In this document: piece after piece, positions 8,474 to 16,946 of the stretch | Numbering within the stretch: the first letter of the stretch is position 1 | How the letters are laid out: each line of letters begins with the position of its first letter | The notes under the pieces: model-generated | Told to the model about the DNA's origin: nothing | Database searches by the model: none | The model's input: the letters and a program-made list of their open reading frames with translations, nothing else | From: Ornithinibacter aureus | GTDB lineage: Bacteria > Actinomycetota > Actinomycetes > Actinomycetales > Dermatophilaceae | Length of the DNA stretch: 64,000 nt | Direction: 5' to 3' | Assembly (NCBI RefSeq): GCF_009858245.1 | Contig: NZ_VMSB01000001.1 | Coordinates: forward strand, 806,001 to 870,000 | Made by a program: the position numbers and the translations under genes

Positions 8474-10058
8474 CACCGACGAGGCGGCTGACGCGTACGA
8501 GGTGGCTGACACAGACGAGGTGCCGGACGCAGGTGAGGCGTCGCAGACCGGTGCCGCCGCGGCTCGGCGGACCGGTGCCACCCCGACCACGTCCGGTGGT
8601 TCCCGTGCCCTGACCGGCCCCGGGGCCGCCGCCGTGCTCGGCCTTGCGTGGCTCGCGTGGTTCGGGGTGCTCCAGTGGAGCGTCGTGCGGTTCCGCGTGC
8701 CGATCGTGCTGACCCTGACCGTGTGCGCTGGCCTGCTCGCGTGGTGGCTGGCCCGCCGGGTCGTCATCGACGTCCCACGCTGGCTGGCCCCGAGCGTGCT
8801 GCTCGGGTCGGTCGCCATCACGCTCACCGTCCCGCTGTTCAGCTACGTGCGCGGTGGCTGGCTCACGGCTGCCCTGGCGATCCTCACGACCGGGGGGCTG
8901 GTCTGCGCCGCCCTGCTGACCCGGCCCGGCCGCGCCACGGCGCTGGCGGCCTACGTCGTCGCGGTGCTCACCCACACCGCCCTTGCGGCCCTCGCCGTCA
9001 TCGGCGACCCCGCCCCCAAGATCGACGTCTGGGTGGTGCTCCAGCAGGGGGCGGATGCGCTGGGGCGCGGCGAGAACCTCTACACCCAGCAGTGGACCGA
9101 CTCCCCCGGTGTGCAGGACTTCTTCCCCTACCTGCCGTGGATGTCGGTGCTCACCGCTCCCGGCCGGTGGCTCGCCGGTGACGTGCGGTGGGCCGTCCTC
9201 GTGTGGTCGCTCGTGCTCTACGCCGGCCTGGGGGCCCTGGCCAGGGGGCGCGTCGAGCGGGCCGCCGCCGTGACCGCCGTGCTCGTCCTCGCCCCGGGCA
9301 CCCTGACCCAGGTCGACCAGGCATGGACCGAACCGGTGCTCGCGGCCGCGATCGTGTGGTGGGCCGTCCTCGTTCGCCGGGGGCACGCGTGGTGGGCGAT
9401 CGTGCCGCTGGCGCTCGCGTGCGCGAGCAAGCAGCACCTGGCACTGCTCGCTCCCGTGCTCCTGGTCTGGCGGCCGTTCGGCGTCTCGCGAACCCTGGCG
9501 ACGGGCGGTCTGGCGGGGTTGCTCATGCTGCCGTGGGTCATCGCGGATGCCGAGGCGTTCGTCAACGACACCGTGGTCACCCTGCTGAACTTCCACCCCA
9601 TCCGGTTCGCGAACACCTGGTACCTCTACGCCCTCAACGAGCACGGGGTGACCCTGCCGTTCGCGGTGACCGGCGCCGCCATGATCGGCATCGTGGCGGT
9701 CGCGGCGTGTGCCGTGTGGCGTCGACAGCCTGACGTCGCCGAGGTGCTGCGCTGGCTTGCCCTTGTTCTGGCCGTGGCCAATTTGGTCAACAAGCAGGGG
9801 TTCTACAACCAGTTCTGGCTGGTCGCGGCACTCGTGGCGGCGTCCTTGGCCCTGCCCACCGGTGATTCGCGGGGAGCCGACGCGGGCGACGCGGGCGACG
9901 CGGGCGACGCGGGCGACGCGGCCGACGCGGCCGACGCGGCCATCAACGTCGACGCGGCCGACGCGGCCATCAACGTCGACGCGGCCGACCCTGCCCTGCC
10001 GGAAGGGGCGACTGTCAGCGAGCCAGGGTCTCGAGCCGCTGCCGCCACGCCCGGGTGA
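8466..10058 (+). CDS. GT87-like polytopic membrane glycosyltransferase
   Basis: This is an integral membrane protein of 530 residues with about ten hydrophobic segments. It resembles DUF2029/GT87 polyprenyl-phosphate-mannose mannosyltransferases: an Asp after the second or third helix (PKIDVWVVLQQGADAL) is followed by GENLYTQ and FPYLPWMS. The acidic N-terminus contains a repeated VADTDE element and the tail after residue 465 is made of DAGD/DAAD and AINVDAAD repeats of no structural meaning I can assign. The GTG start overlaps fadD by 8 nt. Its last 44 nt overlap the convergent peptidase gene. Acceptor and sugar are unknown. Confidence 0.7.
   Translation: MADTDEAADAYEVADTDEVPDAGEASQTGAAAARRTGATPTTSGGSRALTGPGAAAVLGLAWLAWFGVLQWSVVRFRVPIVLTLTVCAGLLAWWLARRVVIDVPRWLAPSVLLGSVAITLTVPLFSYVRGGWLTAALAILTTGGLVCAALLTRPGRATALAAYVVAVLTHTALAALAVIGDPAPKIDVWVVLQQGADALGRGENLYTQQWTDSPGVQDFFPYLPWMSVLTAPGRWLAGDVRWAVLVWSLVLYAGLGALARGRVERAAAVTAVLVLAPGTLTQVDQAWTEPVLAAAIVWWAVLVRRGHAWWAIVPLALACASKQHLALLAPVLLVWRPFGVSRTLATGGLAGLLMLPWVIADAEAFVNDTVVTLLNFHPIRFANTWYLYALNEHGVTLPFAVTGAAMIGIVAVAACAVWRRQPDVAEVLRWLALVLAVANLVNKQGFYNQFWLVAALVAASLALPTGDSRGADAGDAGDAGDAGDAADAADAAINVDAADAAINVDAADPALPEGATVSEPGSRAAAATPG
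9883..9987 (+). repeat. In-frame tandem repeat in the GT87-like gene tail
   Basis: The tract begins with 9-bp units of the form GCGGGCGAC, changes to GCGGCCGAC units, and ends with two copies of a 27-bp unit containing GCCATCAACGTCGAC. All unit lengths are multiples of three, so the tract encodes DAGD, DAAD and AINVDAAD repeats and can change length without breaking the frame. Confidence 0.85.
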
Positions 10059-11442
10059 GTTCTTCACGGCTGCTGCCGAGCACCGTCTCCAGCGCGGCAT
10101 CCGTGCGAGCCTGCGCGTCAGCGGCGGTGCCGGTGGAGGCTGCAGCCTCGACCAGTTCTCGCAGCGCCTGCTCGCCGTACTCCTGCGCGATGAGGTCAAC
10201 GGCCTGCCACGCGGCGAGGTAGGGCACCTCGAGGTCCCCTGATGCGGGCTGGAGCGCGGCCGAGTCAGGCAGATCGGTCGGGGCACGCCCCTCGCGCACC
10301 GCGGTGATCAGGGGTGCGAGCAGCACACGGTCGCGAAGGCCGGCCCGGGCGTAGCCGACATGGTCCGCGTAGCCCTCGGCCAGCCAGGTTGCCGGGGCTC
10401 CGGGCACGCTCGAGCGCACCGCGACATGGGCGAGTTCATGAGTGAGCACGACGTCACGGCCCGCGGTCGACAGCCGGGCATAGGCATCGGGGTCCAGCAC
10501 GATGCGGTCCCCCGTCGCCCGTCCGTCGGGGCCGGTCGGGCCCTCGGTGGTGGCCGCCACCGCGCTGCGCGATCCTGCGGAGCCGGTCGCCCCGCCTGAG
10601 CCGGCGGCCCCGCCTGAGCCGGTCGCCCCGCCTGAGCCGGTCACCCCGCCTGAGCCGGTCACCCCGCCGAGACCTGCCGCTCCCGGGCGTCCGAGGAGGG
10701 CGTCGGCCTCTTCCGCGGTGGCGGGGGCGAGCACGAGCACCCGGGTGGGAGTCCCCGGCCAGTGGCGATGCATCTCTGGCCGGGCTCGGTCGACGATGCC
10801 CGCGTACTCGACGAGGCTCGCCCGTGGCACCGTGCCGGCCACCACCGCGTGGGGGGTGCGGTGAACCCGCAGCTTCGGCATGGCGACCCACGGAGCGCTC
10901 GCACCCGGGCCCGACGGCCCCTCGGATGCCACCGCCCACCCGTCCCCCGTCCACACCACTCGGTAGACCAATCGGGTCTCCCGGTCGCCCGTGTCCAGCC
11001 CGCCCAGTCGGTAGCGCACCACCACGGTGGCGAGGTCACCGACCAGCGTGGGGTTCTCGACCTCGAGGCGGGCGAGCCCCAGCGCCTTGGCAGCGTCATA
11101 GGAGTCGAGCTGGCGGCGCCCGGAGGTGGCCCGCGGGTCGGAGACCGTTGCCCTGAACGCCTGTTCGTCACCGGCGAGGAGAGCCTCGGCACGGCGGGTG
11201 AGCAGCGCGGCGACCTCGGACGCGGATGCCGACCGCCCGGCATCCGGCGTCGTTCCCCCCGTCGTGGTGTTCGTCGTCGGGTCCGCGGTCGAGGGATGTG
11301 TGGTGCCGGACGATCCGCTGGACGAGGTCGCCGAGGTGGGGCCCGGTCCGGCACACCCGGCGACTGTTCCCGCACCGACCATCCACAGCGCGGTCAGCGC
11401 CGAGACGACCACACGGAGGCTCAGAGGGGACCGGCGGGGCAC
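10015..11442 (-). CDS. Lipoprotein with peptidase MA-like zinc metallopeptidase domain
   Basis: This is a secreted, membrane-anchored putative metallopeptidase of 475 residues. It has a lipoprotein signal peptide with lipobox VAGC near residue 30, then a Ser/Thr-rich linker. A region resembling a NTF2-like/lumazine fold (LLTRRAEALLAGDEQAFRAT) precedes the catalytic domain, whose zinc motif HELAHVA is near residue 335 and is followed by WLAEGYADHVGY, with the Glu that completes a gluzincin site. A glycine-rich GSGG[VA]T repeat lies about 70 residues before the active site. The substrate is unknown. The 3' end overlaps the GT87-like gene. Confidence 0.78.
   Translation of the reverse strand: MPRRSPLSLRVVVSALTALWMVGAGTVAGCAGPGPTSATSSSGSSGTTHPSTADPTTNTTTGGTTPDAGRSASASEVAALLTRRAEALLAGDEQAFRATVSDPRATSGRRQLDSYDAAKALGLARLEVENPTLVGDLATVVVRYRLGGLDTGDRETRLVYRVVWTGDGWAVASEGPSGPGASAPWVAMPKLRVHRTPHAVVAGTVPRASLVEYAGIVDRARPEMHRHWPGTPTRVLVLAPATAEEADALLGRPGAAGLGGVTGSGGVTGSGGATGSGGAAGSGGATGSAGSRSAVAATTEGPTGPDGRATGDRIVLDPDAYARLSTAGRDVVLTHELAHVAVRSSVPGAPATWLAEGYADHVGYARAGLRDRVLLAPLITAVREGRAPTDLPDSAALQPASGDLEVPYLAAWQAVDLIAQEYGEQALRELVEAAASTGTAADAQARTDAALETVLGSSREELTRAWRQRLETLAR
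10576..10672 (-). repeat. 18-bp tandem repeats in the peptidase MA-like gene
   Basis: On the plus strand the unit reads CCTGAGCCGGTCGCCCCG with single-base variants, about five times in a row. On the coding strand it encodes TGSGGV/TGSGGA hexapeptides, a flexible Gly-rich insert before the zinc site. The period is a multiple of three. Confidence 0.85.
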
Positions 11443-11460
11443 CGACCCATCGTACGGAGG

Positions 11461-11763
11461 TCAACCGACGGCCCGGTCGTCTCCGGCAACCCCCGTCAGC
11501 TGCGACGACGCCGGCTCGAGCCGAGCACGGGCACGCGACGCGGTCTCGGCATCGACGAGCCCAGCCAGCACGAGATTGGTCACGGCGGCGCGCTCCTGCG
11601 GGTCGAGAGCGAGGTCGACGCGCAGGGTCGGCTCCACGAGGTCACCTCGCAGCGTGGGCGCCGCGAGGTCGAGCAGCACGGGCACCATGCAGTCACCGCA
11701 GTGCAGCTCGCGCACGGGGCAGGTTCGGCACTCGACGGTCATCGTCAGGTCGTGTCCGGTCAT
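11461..11763 (-). CDS. Small Cys-motif hypothetical protein
   Basis: This is a 100-residue protein with a probable zinc-binding knuckle at its N terminus: CRTCPVRELHCGDC (Cys-x2-Cys-x6-Cys-x2-Cys). The remainder is an Ala/Leu/Arg-rich helical segment with no membrane span. A GGAAAGGGG ribosome site precedes the ATG. It lies 18 nt upstream of the peptidase gene on the same strand, so the two may be cotranscribed. I cannot name its function. Confidence 0.65.
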   Translation of the reverse strand: MTGHDLTMTVECRTCPVRELHCGDCMVPVLLDLAAPTLRGDLVEPTLRVDLALDPQERAAVTNLVLAGLVDAETASRARARLEPASSQLTGVAGDDRAVG

Positions 11764-12027
11764 CGGGTCTCACCCCTTTCCAGGTGGTCTGCGTCCACGG
11801 TAGGAGAGACCACTGACAAGGCCTCGCGAGCCGTCGTACCCAGCGTCCGCTGCCGGACAGACAGCTTCCCTCGCGGGCGTGGCCGAGGCGTGGCTGAGGT
11901 CTTGCCGGAGGGCCCTGTCGGTGGCCACGTCTAGGGTTGCTGTATCACCCCACACAGGGTGGGCGGCGGGGTCAGCGGTGGGGCTATCGCGCTGGGGGAC
12001 AGTGATTTTCGGGGAGGAGAGGGTGGC

Positions 12028-14424
12028 GTGTCTGACCTCGGAGTGACCGTGGGTCGCAGTGGCGACCGGCATCCGAAACTGCCTACATCCGGGCTGGAAG
12101 GTTCGGTGGAGACGTCGCGCTGGGCGGACACATCAGCCTCGGCCCAGACAGCGAGTTGCGCGGACAGAGCAGGCTCGGTCCAGCCAGCGAGCTGCGCGGA
12201 GACTGCAGGTCCCGTGGGTGCAGCAGAGCTGTCGGACGTGCGTCTGGCGGTGGCGGCCTTGGCTGGCGTCGTGGACCGCGAGGCTGGGCTGGCGTCGCGC
12301 CCTGACCTCGCTGCCGTGATCGAGGAGTCTCAGGGCCTGATCAACATGCTGACGGCCGTGCAGGACGTGGCGATCACGCATGTGGCGGCGATCGAGGAAG
12401 AGTGGGACGAGGACGGCTTGGTCGTCGAGTCGCGGCGGGTGCCAGGGCACGTGGCTCTGGATGCACCGGACGTGGTGGCGGGCGCGTTGCGGGTATCGCA
12501 CCTGCACGCGCAACGTCGGGTGGTGTTGGCAGCCCGGTTGGCCGCTGCCGGGCAATCCACAGTCCCCCACGTTGCCGAGGGTTCGGATGCCGTGGACGGC
12601 GATGATGCTGACGGTTCCGAGATGACTGATTCACCTGATGCCGACACTGACGGAACCGACGCTGGCGGAACCGATGCTGACGCTGAGGACACCCTCGCCG
12701 CACCGTCGGGGCTGGCCGGGGTGCATTCGGCGATGCGCGATGGGCGTCTGGATGGGTACGCCGCGGCGGTGCTCGCCGATGAGCTCGCAGAAGCTCCGTC
12801 AGAGGTCGCCCGTGCCGTGGTCGTCGGACTGGAGGGGTGGTTCGGTCGAGAGTGCGCGTCGGTGTTGCGGCGACGGTGTCGTCGCGCGCTGGCGAAGGTC
12901 AGTCCAGACCTGCTGCGTCAACGGGCGGTCCGAGCCCGCTCAGAGTGCGGATTGCGGCGGTGGGCGGAGGAACCGGGGGTTGACCGCTGGTCGGGGTCGT
13001 TCCCCTCCGAGCGGGCAGCGTTGGGATGGGCCGCCGTCGACGCGTTGGCGCGGCAGTACGTCGCCGACGGGTCGTGCGGCCATCTGGAGCAGGCCCGCGG
13101 CAAGGCGTTGATCGACCTGGTCACCGGAAACGCAAACATCGACGTGACGGTGGTGATCACCACCGCCGAGGACAGCGACCCGACCAACCCCGCCAGCCCG
13201 ACCGCCCCGACGAACCCGGCGAGCCCAGCGAACCCGACGAACCCGGCGAGCCCAGCGAGCCTGGGCAGACCTGCGAGCGCGGCGAACATGGCGGGCGGTG
13301 TGAGCCCGGCTGGCAGAGTGAGCCCGGCGAGCGGGGAGAGCCCGGCGCACATGGCGGGCGGGCTGAGCCCGGCCGGCGGCGTGGGTTCCACTGCGCCCGC
13401 GTGCGCGCCAGCTGCTGCTCCACGCCAGAAGGGCCTCGCCGCTGATGACCATCTCACCGACACCCACCGGGAGGACCACGGTGACGACAGACCTTCACGT
13501 TCTGCGCGGTCTGCACCGCACGAGAACCGGGCCGACGATCTGGTGGAGGCTTTCGGGCCATTCGCCGGCGATCCGATGCTGGTTCGTCGTGACTGGCTCA
13601 CCGAACTCCTGAGCTCCAGCGGGAAGGTGCGATTCGCACGGTGCCACCCCCGCACCGGCGCGCTTCTCGACGGGGGCACCGCGCACCCGAAGCCGCAGTA
13701 CTCACCCGCGGCTGCGGCGTCACAGGTCTCGCCCGCGGCTGCGGCGTCACAGTCCTCTCCCCTGGCGTCGACAGGCTCACCCGGGGCTGCGGTGTACCGA
13801 CCCGGGAAGCAGTTGGCCGCGCTGGTGCGCTCGCGCGACGGGCGATGCCGCTTTCCCGGGTGCTCGGTGGCGGCCCGCTTCTGCGACCTGGACCACGTAC
13901 GGCCGTGGCCGACCGGACCAACCACCGCCGCGAACCTGATGTGCCTGTGCCGGCGTCACCACCGGATCAAACAACGACCCGGATGGAGCGTGCGTCTGGA
14001 CGTTGATGGCACCACGTCCTGGACGGACCCCGTCGGCAGACACCTCGTCACCTGGCCGCGCAACCATCGTGACCTGCTCAGCCTGCCTGCGGCTGTCACC
14101 CTGCCTGCGGCGGTCACCCTGCCTGCGGCGGTCACCCTGTCTGCTGACCCCTCGCCCCCAGCGGTGGCCACCGGCAGCGCCACCGAGGTGAGCATCCTCG
14201 AGACGGTCTTCGAGGTGCTCAGCGACGGCTACCCGCCCGCAACCACCGCAGACCACCCGACATCGCCAACGCCACGGCGATGGCGCGGCGATCTCGTCCG
14301 GCCCCGGCCCGGTCGCTCGTGCCTGACATATCCGAGGCGTCGCGACGACGATCCCCACCACCACAGCCACGCCGGGCCACTGGTGGCGGCGGAAAGAATC
14401 GAGATGGAACCACCACCCTTCTGA
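12028..14424 (+). CDS. DUF222 / HNH endonuclease domain protein
   Basis: This belongs to the large actinobacterial family with an N-terminal DUF222 region and a C-terminal HNH nuclease motif; these are often multi-copy and their biological role is unsettled. The zinc/HNH motif runs from CRFPGCSVAARFCDLDH to CRRHHRIKQRPGW, around residues 607-653. I chose the GTG at 12028 because GGAGGAG lies 10 nt before it; an in-frame GTG at 11959 has no such site. The protein is about 798 residues, longer than usual, because of three separate in-frame repeat insertions: Asn-Pro-Ala-Ser-Pro type, SPAAAASQ type and LPAAVT type. Confidence 0.82.
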   Translation: MSDLGVTVGRSGDRHPKLPTSGLEGSVETSRWADTSASAQTASCADRAGSVQPASCAETAGPVGAAELSDVRLAVAALAGVVDREAGLASRPDLAAVIEESQGLINMLTAVQDVAITHVAAIEEEWDEDGLVVESRRVPGHVALDAPDVVAGALRVSHLHAQRRVVLAARLAAAGQSTVPHVAEGSDAVDGDDADGSEMTDSPDADTDGTDAGGTDADAEDTLAAPSGLAGVHSAMRDGRLDGYAAAVLADELAEAPSEVARAVVVGLEGWFGRECASVLRRRCRRALAKVSPDLLRQRAVRARSECGLRRWAEEPGVDRWSGSFPSERAALGWAAVDALARQYVADGSCGHLEQARGKALIDLVTGNANIDVTVVITTAEDSDPTNPASPTAPTNPASPANPTNPASPASLGRPASAANMAGGVSPAGRVSPASGESPAHMAGGLSPAGGVGSTAPACAPAAAPRQKGLAADDHLTDTHREDHGDDRPSRSARSAPHENRADDLVEAFGPFAGDPMLVRRDWLTELLSSSGKVRFARCHPRTGALLDGGTAHPKPQYSPAAAASQVSPAAAASQSSPLASTGSPGAAVYRPGKQLAALVRSRDGRCRFPGCSVAARFCDLDHVRPWPTGPTTAANLMCLCRRHHRIKQRPGWSVRLDVDGTTSWTDPVGRHLVTWPRNHRDLLSLPAAVTLPAAVTLPAAVTLSADPSPPAVATGSATEVSILETVFEVLSDGYPPATTADHPTSPTPRRWRGDLVRPRPGRSCLTYPRRRDDDPHHHSHAGPLVAAERIEMEPPPF
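13170..13385 (+). repeat. Degenerate Pro/Ala/Ser repeat tract in the DUF222 gene
   Basis: Short units such as AACCCGGCGAGCCC (peptide NPASP) repeat about six times, followed by a related series reading MAGG-SPAG. They interrupt the region between the DUF222 and HNH parts. Two further small tandem arrays lie at 13699-13755 (SPAAAASQ units) and 14086-14143 (LPAAVT units). Confidence 0.75.
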
Positions 14425-14502
14425 TCGAGCCGCCACCCGAAGATCAAGCCCAGTGCGTTGACCCCACGCCGGCAGCGACGTCAGGGCCACTGCGGCTCCA
14501 TG

Positions 14503-14665
14503 CCCACAGCGCTGCAAGCCTCCCCGATGCCCGCTTCCACGCCGCCGTGCCCCACATCGCAGCAAGCCTCCCCGATGCCCGCTTCCACGCCGCCATGCCC
14601 CACGGCGCTGCAAGCCTCCCCGCTGCCTCCAGCCGCGCCGCCACGCCCACAGCGCTGCCTGCCTC
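14503..14665. repeat. 48-bp tandem repeat in intergenic DNA
   Basis: The motif CCCACAGCGCTGCAAGCCTCC recurs with small changes at 14503, 14551, 14599 and 14646, a 48-bp period with the last, more diverged copy one base short. The array fills most of the 288-bp gap between the HNH gene and the exonuclease gene. The frame of the exonuclease stays open across it, but the real start lies downstream, so the array is probably not translated. Spacing and lack of unique spacers exclude a CRISPR array. Confidence 0.85.
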
Positions 14666-14699
14666 CGCGCGCCTCACGGGGTCTGTCGGTGGCGGCACC

Positions 14700-14705
14700 T
14701 AGCGT
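14700..14705 (+). promoter_or_regulatory. -10 box TAGCGT for leaderless exonuclease gene
   Basis: TAGCGT lies exactly 7 nt before the ATG at 14713, which places the transcription start at or next to the start codon. It supports 14713 as the true start rather than the GTG/ATG codons further upstream inside the repeat array. Confidence 0.6.
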
Positions 14706-14712
14706 CAACGAC

Positions 14713-16449
14713 ATGAGCACGGCCGCGGTCCCCGCCATGGTGCAGGGCACCTTCGACGACCTGGGCACCGCCTTGTCCACGGTCACCTTCGTCGTCGTCG
14801 ACCTCGAGACCACCGGCGGCAGCCCTGCCGAGTGCGGCATCACCGAGATCGGCGCCGTGAAGGTGCGCGGCGGCGAGGTGCTCGGCGAGTTCCAGACCCT
14901 GGTCAACCCCGGGGGCCCGATCCCGGCATTCATCTCGGTGCTCACCGGCATCACCGACTCCATGGTGGCGTGCTCGCCGCGCATCGAGGCCGCCCTGCCT
15001 GCCTTCCTGGAGTTCGCGGCCGGCAGCGTCCTCGTGGCCCACAACGCGGGCTTCGACATCTCCTTCCTGAAGGCCGCCGCCAGGCGCACCGACCACGAGT
15101 GGCCTGGCTTTCGGGTGCTCGACACCGTCCACCTGGCCAGGCAGGTCGTGCGCCGCGACGAGGTGCCCAACCACCGGCTCGCCAGCCTCGCGCAGCTCTT
15201 CCGAGCCACCACCACCCCTGACCACCGGGCCCTGCACGACGCGCGGGCCACCGTCGACGTCCTGCACGGCCTGCTCGAACGCATCGGCTCGCTCGGCGTG
15301 CACTCCCTCGAGGAGCTTCTCGACTACACGGCCAAGGTCTCCCCCGCTCGCCGCCGCAAGCGCCACCTCGCCGACGGCCTTCCCGATGCCCCCGGCGTGT
15401 ACCTCTTCAAGGACGGCCAGGGCCGAGTCCTGTACGTCGGCACCTCTGTGTCGATCCGCACCCGGGTGCGCTCCTACTTCACCGCATCCGAGCACCGGCG
15501 GCGCATGGGTGAGATGGTGCGCATCGCCGAGTCCGTGACCCCCGTCGTGTGCGCGACGACCCTCGAGGCCGAGGTCCGCGAACTGCGCCTGATCGCCGAG
15601 CACAAGCCGCGCTACAACCGCAGGTCACGGCATCCCGAGAAGGCGCCGTGGGTCAAGCTGACCGTCGAGCCGTTCCCCCGGCTGTCGGTGGTGCGTGCGG
15701 TCGCCGACGACGGCGCGCGTTACGCCGGGCCGTTCTCCTCGCGCTCGGCCGCGGAGGCGGCGATCGCGGCCGTCCACGAGGTGCTCCCGCTGCGCCAGTG
15801 CCTCGAGCGGCTCTCCCCCACCCGGCCCCGGTCCGCCTGCGCCCTCGCAGACATGGGCCGCTGCGGCGCACCCTGCACCGGAGCCCAGTCGGTCGACGAC
15901 TACGCGCTGATCGTCGACCGCGCAGCTGACCTGCTCTCCGGCGGAACCCGCGACCTGCTCACGGCTCTGCGCGCGCGGATGGCCGAGCTCTCCGCGAAGC
16001 AGCGCTTCGAGGACGCCCAGGTGGTCCGCGACCGGCTCGTCGCCCTCGTGCGCGGCACCTCTCGGTCGCAGCGCCTGGATCCGCTGGCCCGCAGCCGCGA
16101 GCTCGTGGCTGCCCGGCGCACCCTGCTCGGCGGCTGGGAGGTCATCTGCGTGCGCCACGGCCGCCTCGCCGGCAGCACGAGCTCACCGCGTGGCGCCGAC
16201 CCGATGCCCTACATCGAGGCACTGCGGGCAAGCGCCGAGGTCGTCGCCCCCGCGCTGCCGCCCGCGACGGCAGCCACCGCCGAGGAGAGCGAGAAGATCC
16301 TGCGCTGGCTCGAGTCACCCGGGGTGCGCATCGTCGACATCGACGGCGTCTGGACCTGCCCGGTCGGCGGTGCGGCCCCCGTGCGCGCTGAGCTCGAACC
16401 GCTGGAGAGCGCCCGGCGTGAGGTCGCCGGCTTCGCCGGATCACGCTGA
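14713..16449 (+). CDS. DEDD exonuclease / GIY-YIG (UvrC-Cho-like) nuclease
   Basis: This is a fusion of a DnaQ-type 3'-5' exonuclease with the N-terminal half of UvrC, 578 residues. The exonuclease has ExoI FVVVDLETTGG near residue 27, ExoII HNAGFDISFL and ExoIII DHRALHDARAT. The GIY-YIG module begins around residue 222 (DAPGVYLFKDGQGRVLYVG) and is followed by EAEVRELRLIAEHKPRYNRR. A UVR-like segment (KQRFEDAQVVRDRLVAL) lies near residue 430. Such proteins are widespread in actinobacteria and are presumed to act in DNA repair alongside UvrABC, like E. coli Cho. The start is fixed by a -10 box 7 nt upstream. Confidence 0.87.
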   Translation: MSTAAVPAMVQGTFDDLGTALSTVTFVVVDLETTGGSPAECGITEIGAVKVRGGEVLGEFQTLVNPGGPIPAFISVLTGITDSMVACSPRIEAALPAFLEFAAGSVLVAHNAGFDISFLKAAARRTDHEWPGFRVLDTVHLARQVVRRDEVPNHRLASLAQLFRATTTPDHRALHDARATVDVLHGLLERIGSLGVHSLEELLDYTAKVSPARRRKRHLADGLPDAPGVYLFKDGQGRVLYVGTSVSIRTRVRSYFTASEHRRRMGEMVRIAESVTPVVCATTLEAEVRELRLIAEHKPRYNRRSRHPEKAPWVKLTVEPFPRLSVVRAVADDGARYAGPFSSRSAAEAAIAAVHEVLPLRQCLERLSPTRPRSACALADMGRCGAPCTGAQSVDDYALIVDRAADLLSGGTRDLLTALRARMAELSAKQRFEDAQVVRDRLVALVRGTSRSQRLDPLARSRELVAARRTLLGGWEVICVRHGRLAGSTSSPRGADPMPYIEALRASAEVVAPALPPATAATAEESEKILRWLESPGVRIVDIDGVWTCPVGGAAPVRAELEPLESARREVAGFAGSR

Positions 16450-16613
16450 CGCTCCTCGCCGGCAACCTCCGAAGGCATCCGGCGAACCACGGCACTGCAG
16501 GCGAACCCCCGCACCGGCATCCGGCCAACCGTCCGCCGGACGTCCAAGGAACCCACGGCGCGGCATCCGACGCACGCTCGGCACGGCATCCGATCCCTCG
16601 TGACCGCCCCGGC

Positions 16614-16619
16614 TACGCT
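16614..16619 (+). promoter_or_regulatory. -10 box TACGCT for leaderless Lrp-like gene
   Basis: TACGCT is followed by 6 nt and then the GTG at 16626. There is no ribosome site in between, so a leaderless message is likely. Confidence 0.55.
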
Positions 16620-16625
16620 GACGTC

Positions 16626-16907
16626 GTGATCACCGCCATCGTCCTCATCACCGCCGACGTCGACCGCATCCCCGAGGTCGCGCAGGAGATCGCCGACCTC
16701 GACGGCGTCACCGAGGTCTACTCGGTGGCCGGCGACGCCGACCTCATCGCCATGGTGCGGGTGCGCCGCCACGAGGACCTCGCCGACACGATCGCCGACC
16801 GGCTCAACAAGGTCACCGGCGTCACGGGTACGAACACGCACATCGCGTTCCGCACCTACTCCTCGCACGACCTCGAGGCGGCCTTCAGCCTCGGCCTCGA
16901 GAACTGA
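16626..16907 (+). CDS. Lrp/AsnC ligand-binding (RAM) domain protein
   Basis: This is a 93-residue stand-alone RAM domain without a DNA-binding helix-turn-helix. The alpha-beta sandwich is visible as ITAIVLITADVDRIPEVAQE, VTEVYSVAGDADLIAMVRVR and a C-terminal strand with THIAFRTY. Such proteins bind amino acids or similar effectors and may modulate full-length Lrp proteins. The upstream 176-bp gap contains four copies of the GGCATCC motif and the leaderless promoter. Confidence 0.85.
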   Translation: MITAIVLITADVDRIPEVAQEIADLDGVTEVYSVAGDADLIAMVRVRRHEDLADTIADRLNKVTGVTGTNTHIAFRTYSSHDLEAAFSLGLEN

Positions 16908-16946
16908 GCCCTCGAGCACCGACCGAACGCGGCCCGGATGACCCGT

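Noticed and set aside
7085-10286. Very long minus-strand open frames opposite fadD and the GT87-like gene
   Set aside because: Their composition is typical of antisense frames in high-GC DNA and no domain is seen. The plus-strand genes are supported by motifs and coupling.
14503-14665. CRISPR array
   Set aside because: The 48-bp period has no unique spacers between constant repeats; whole units are similar, and no cas gene is present.
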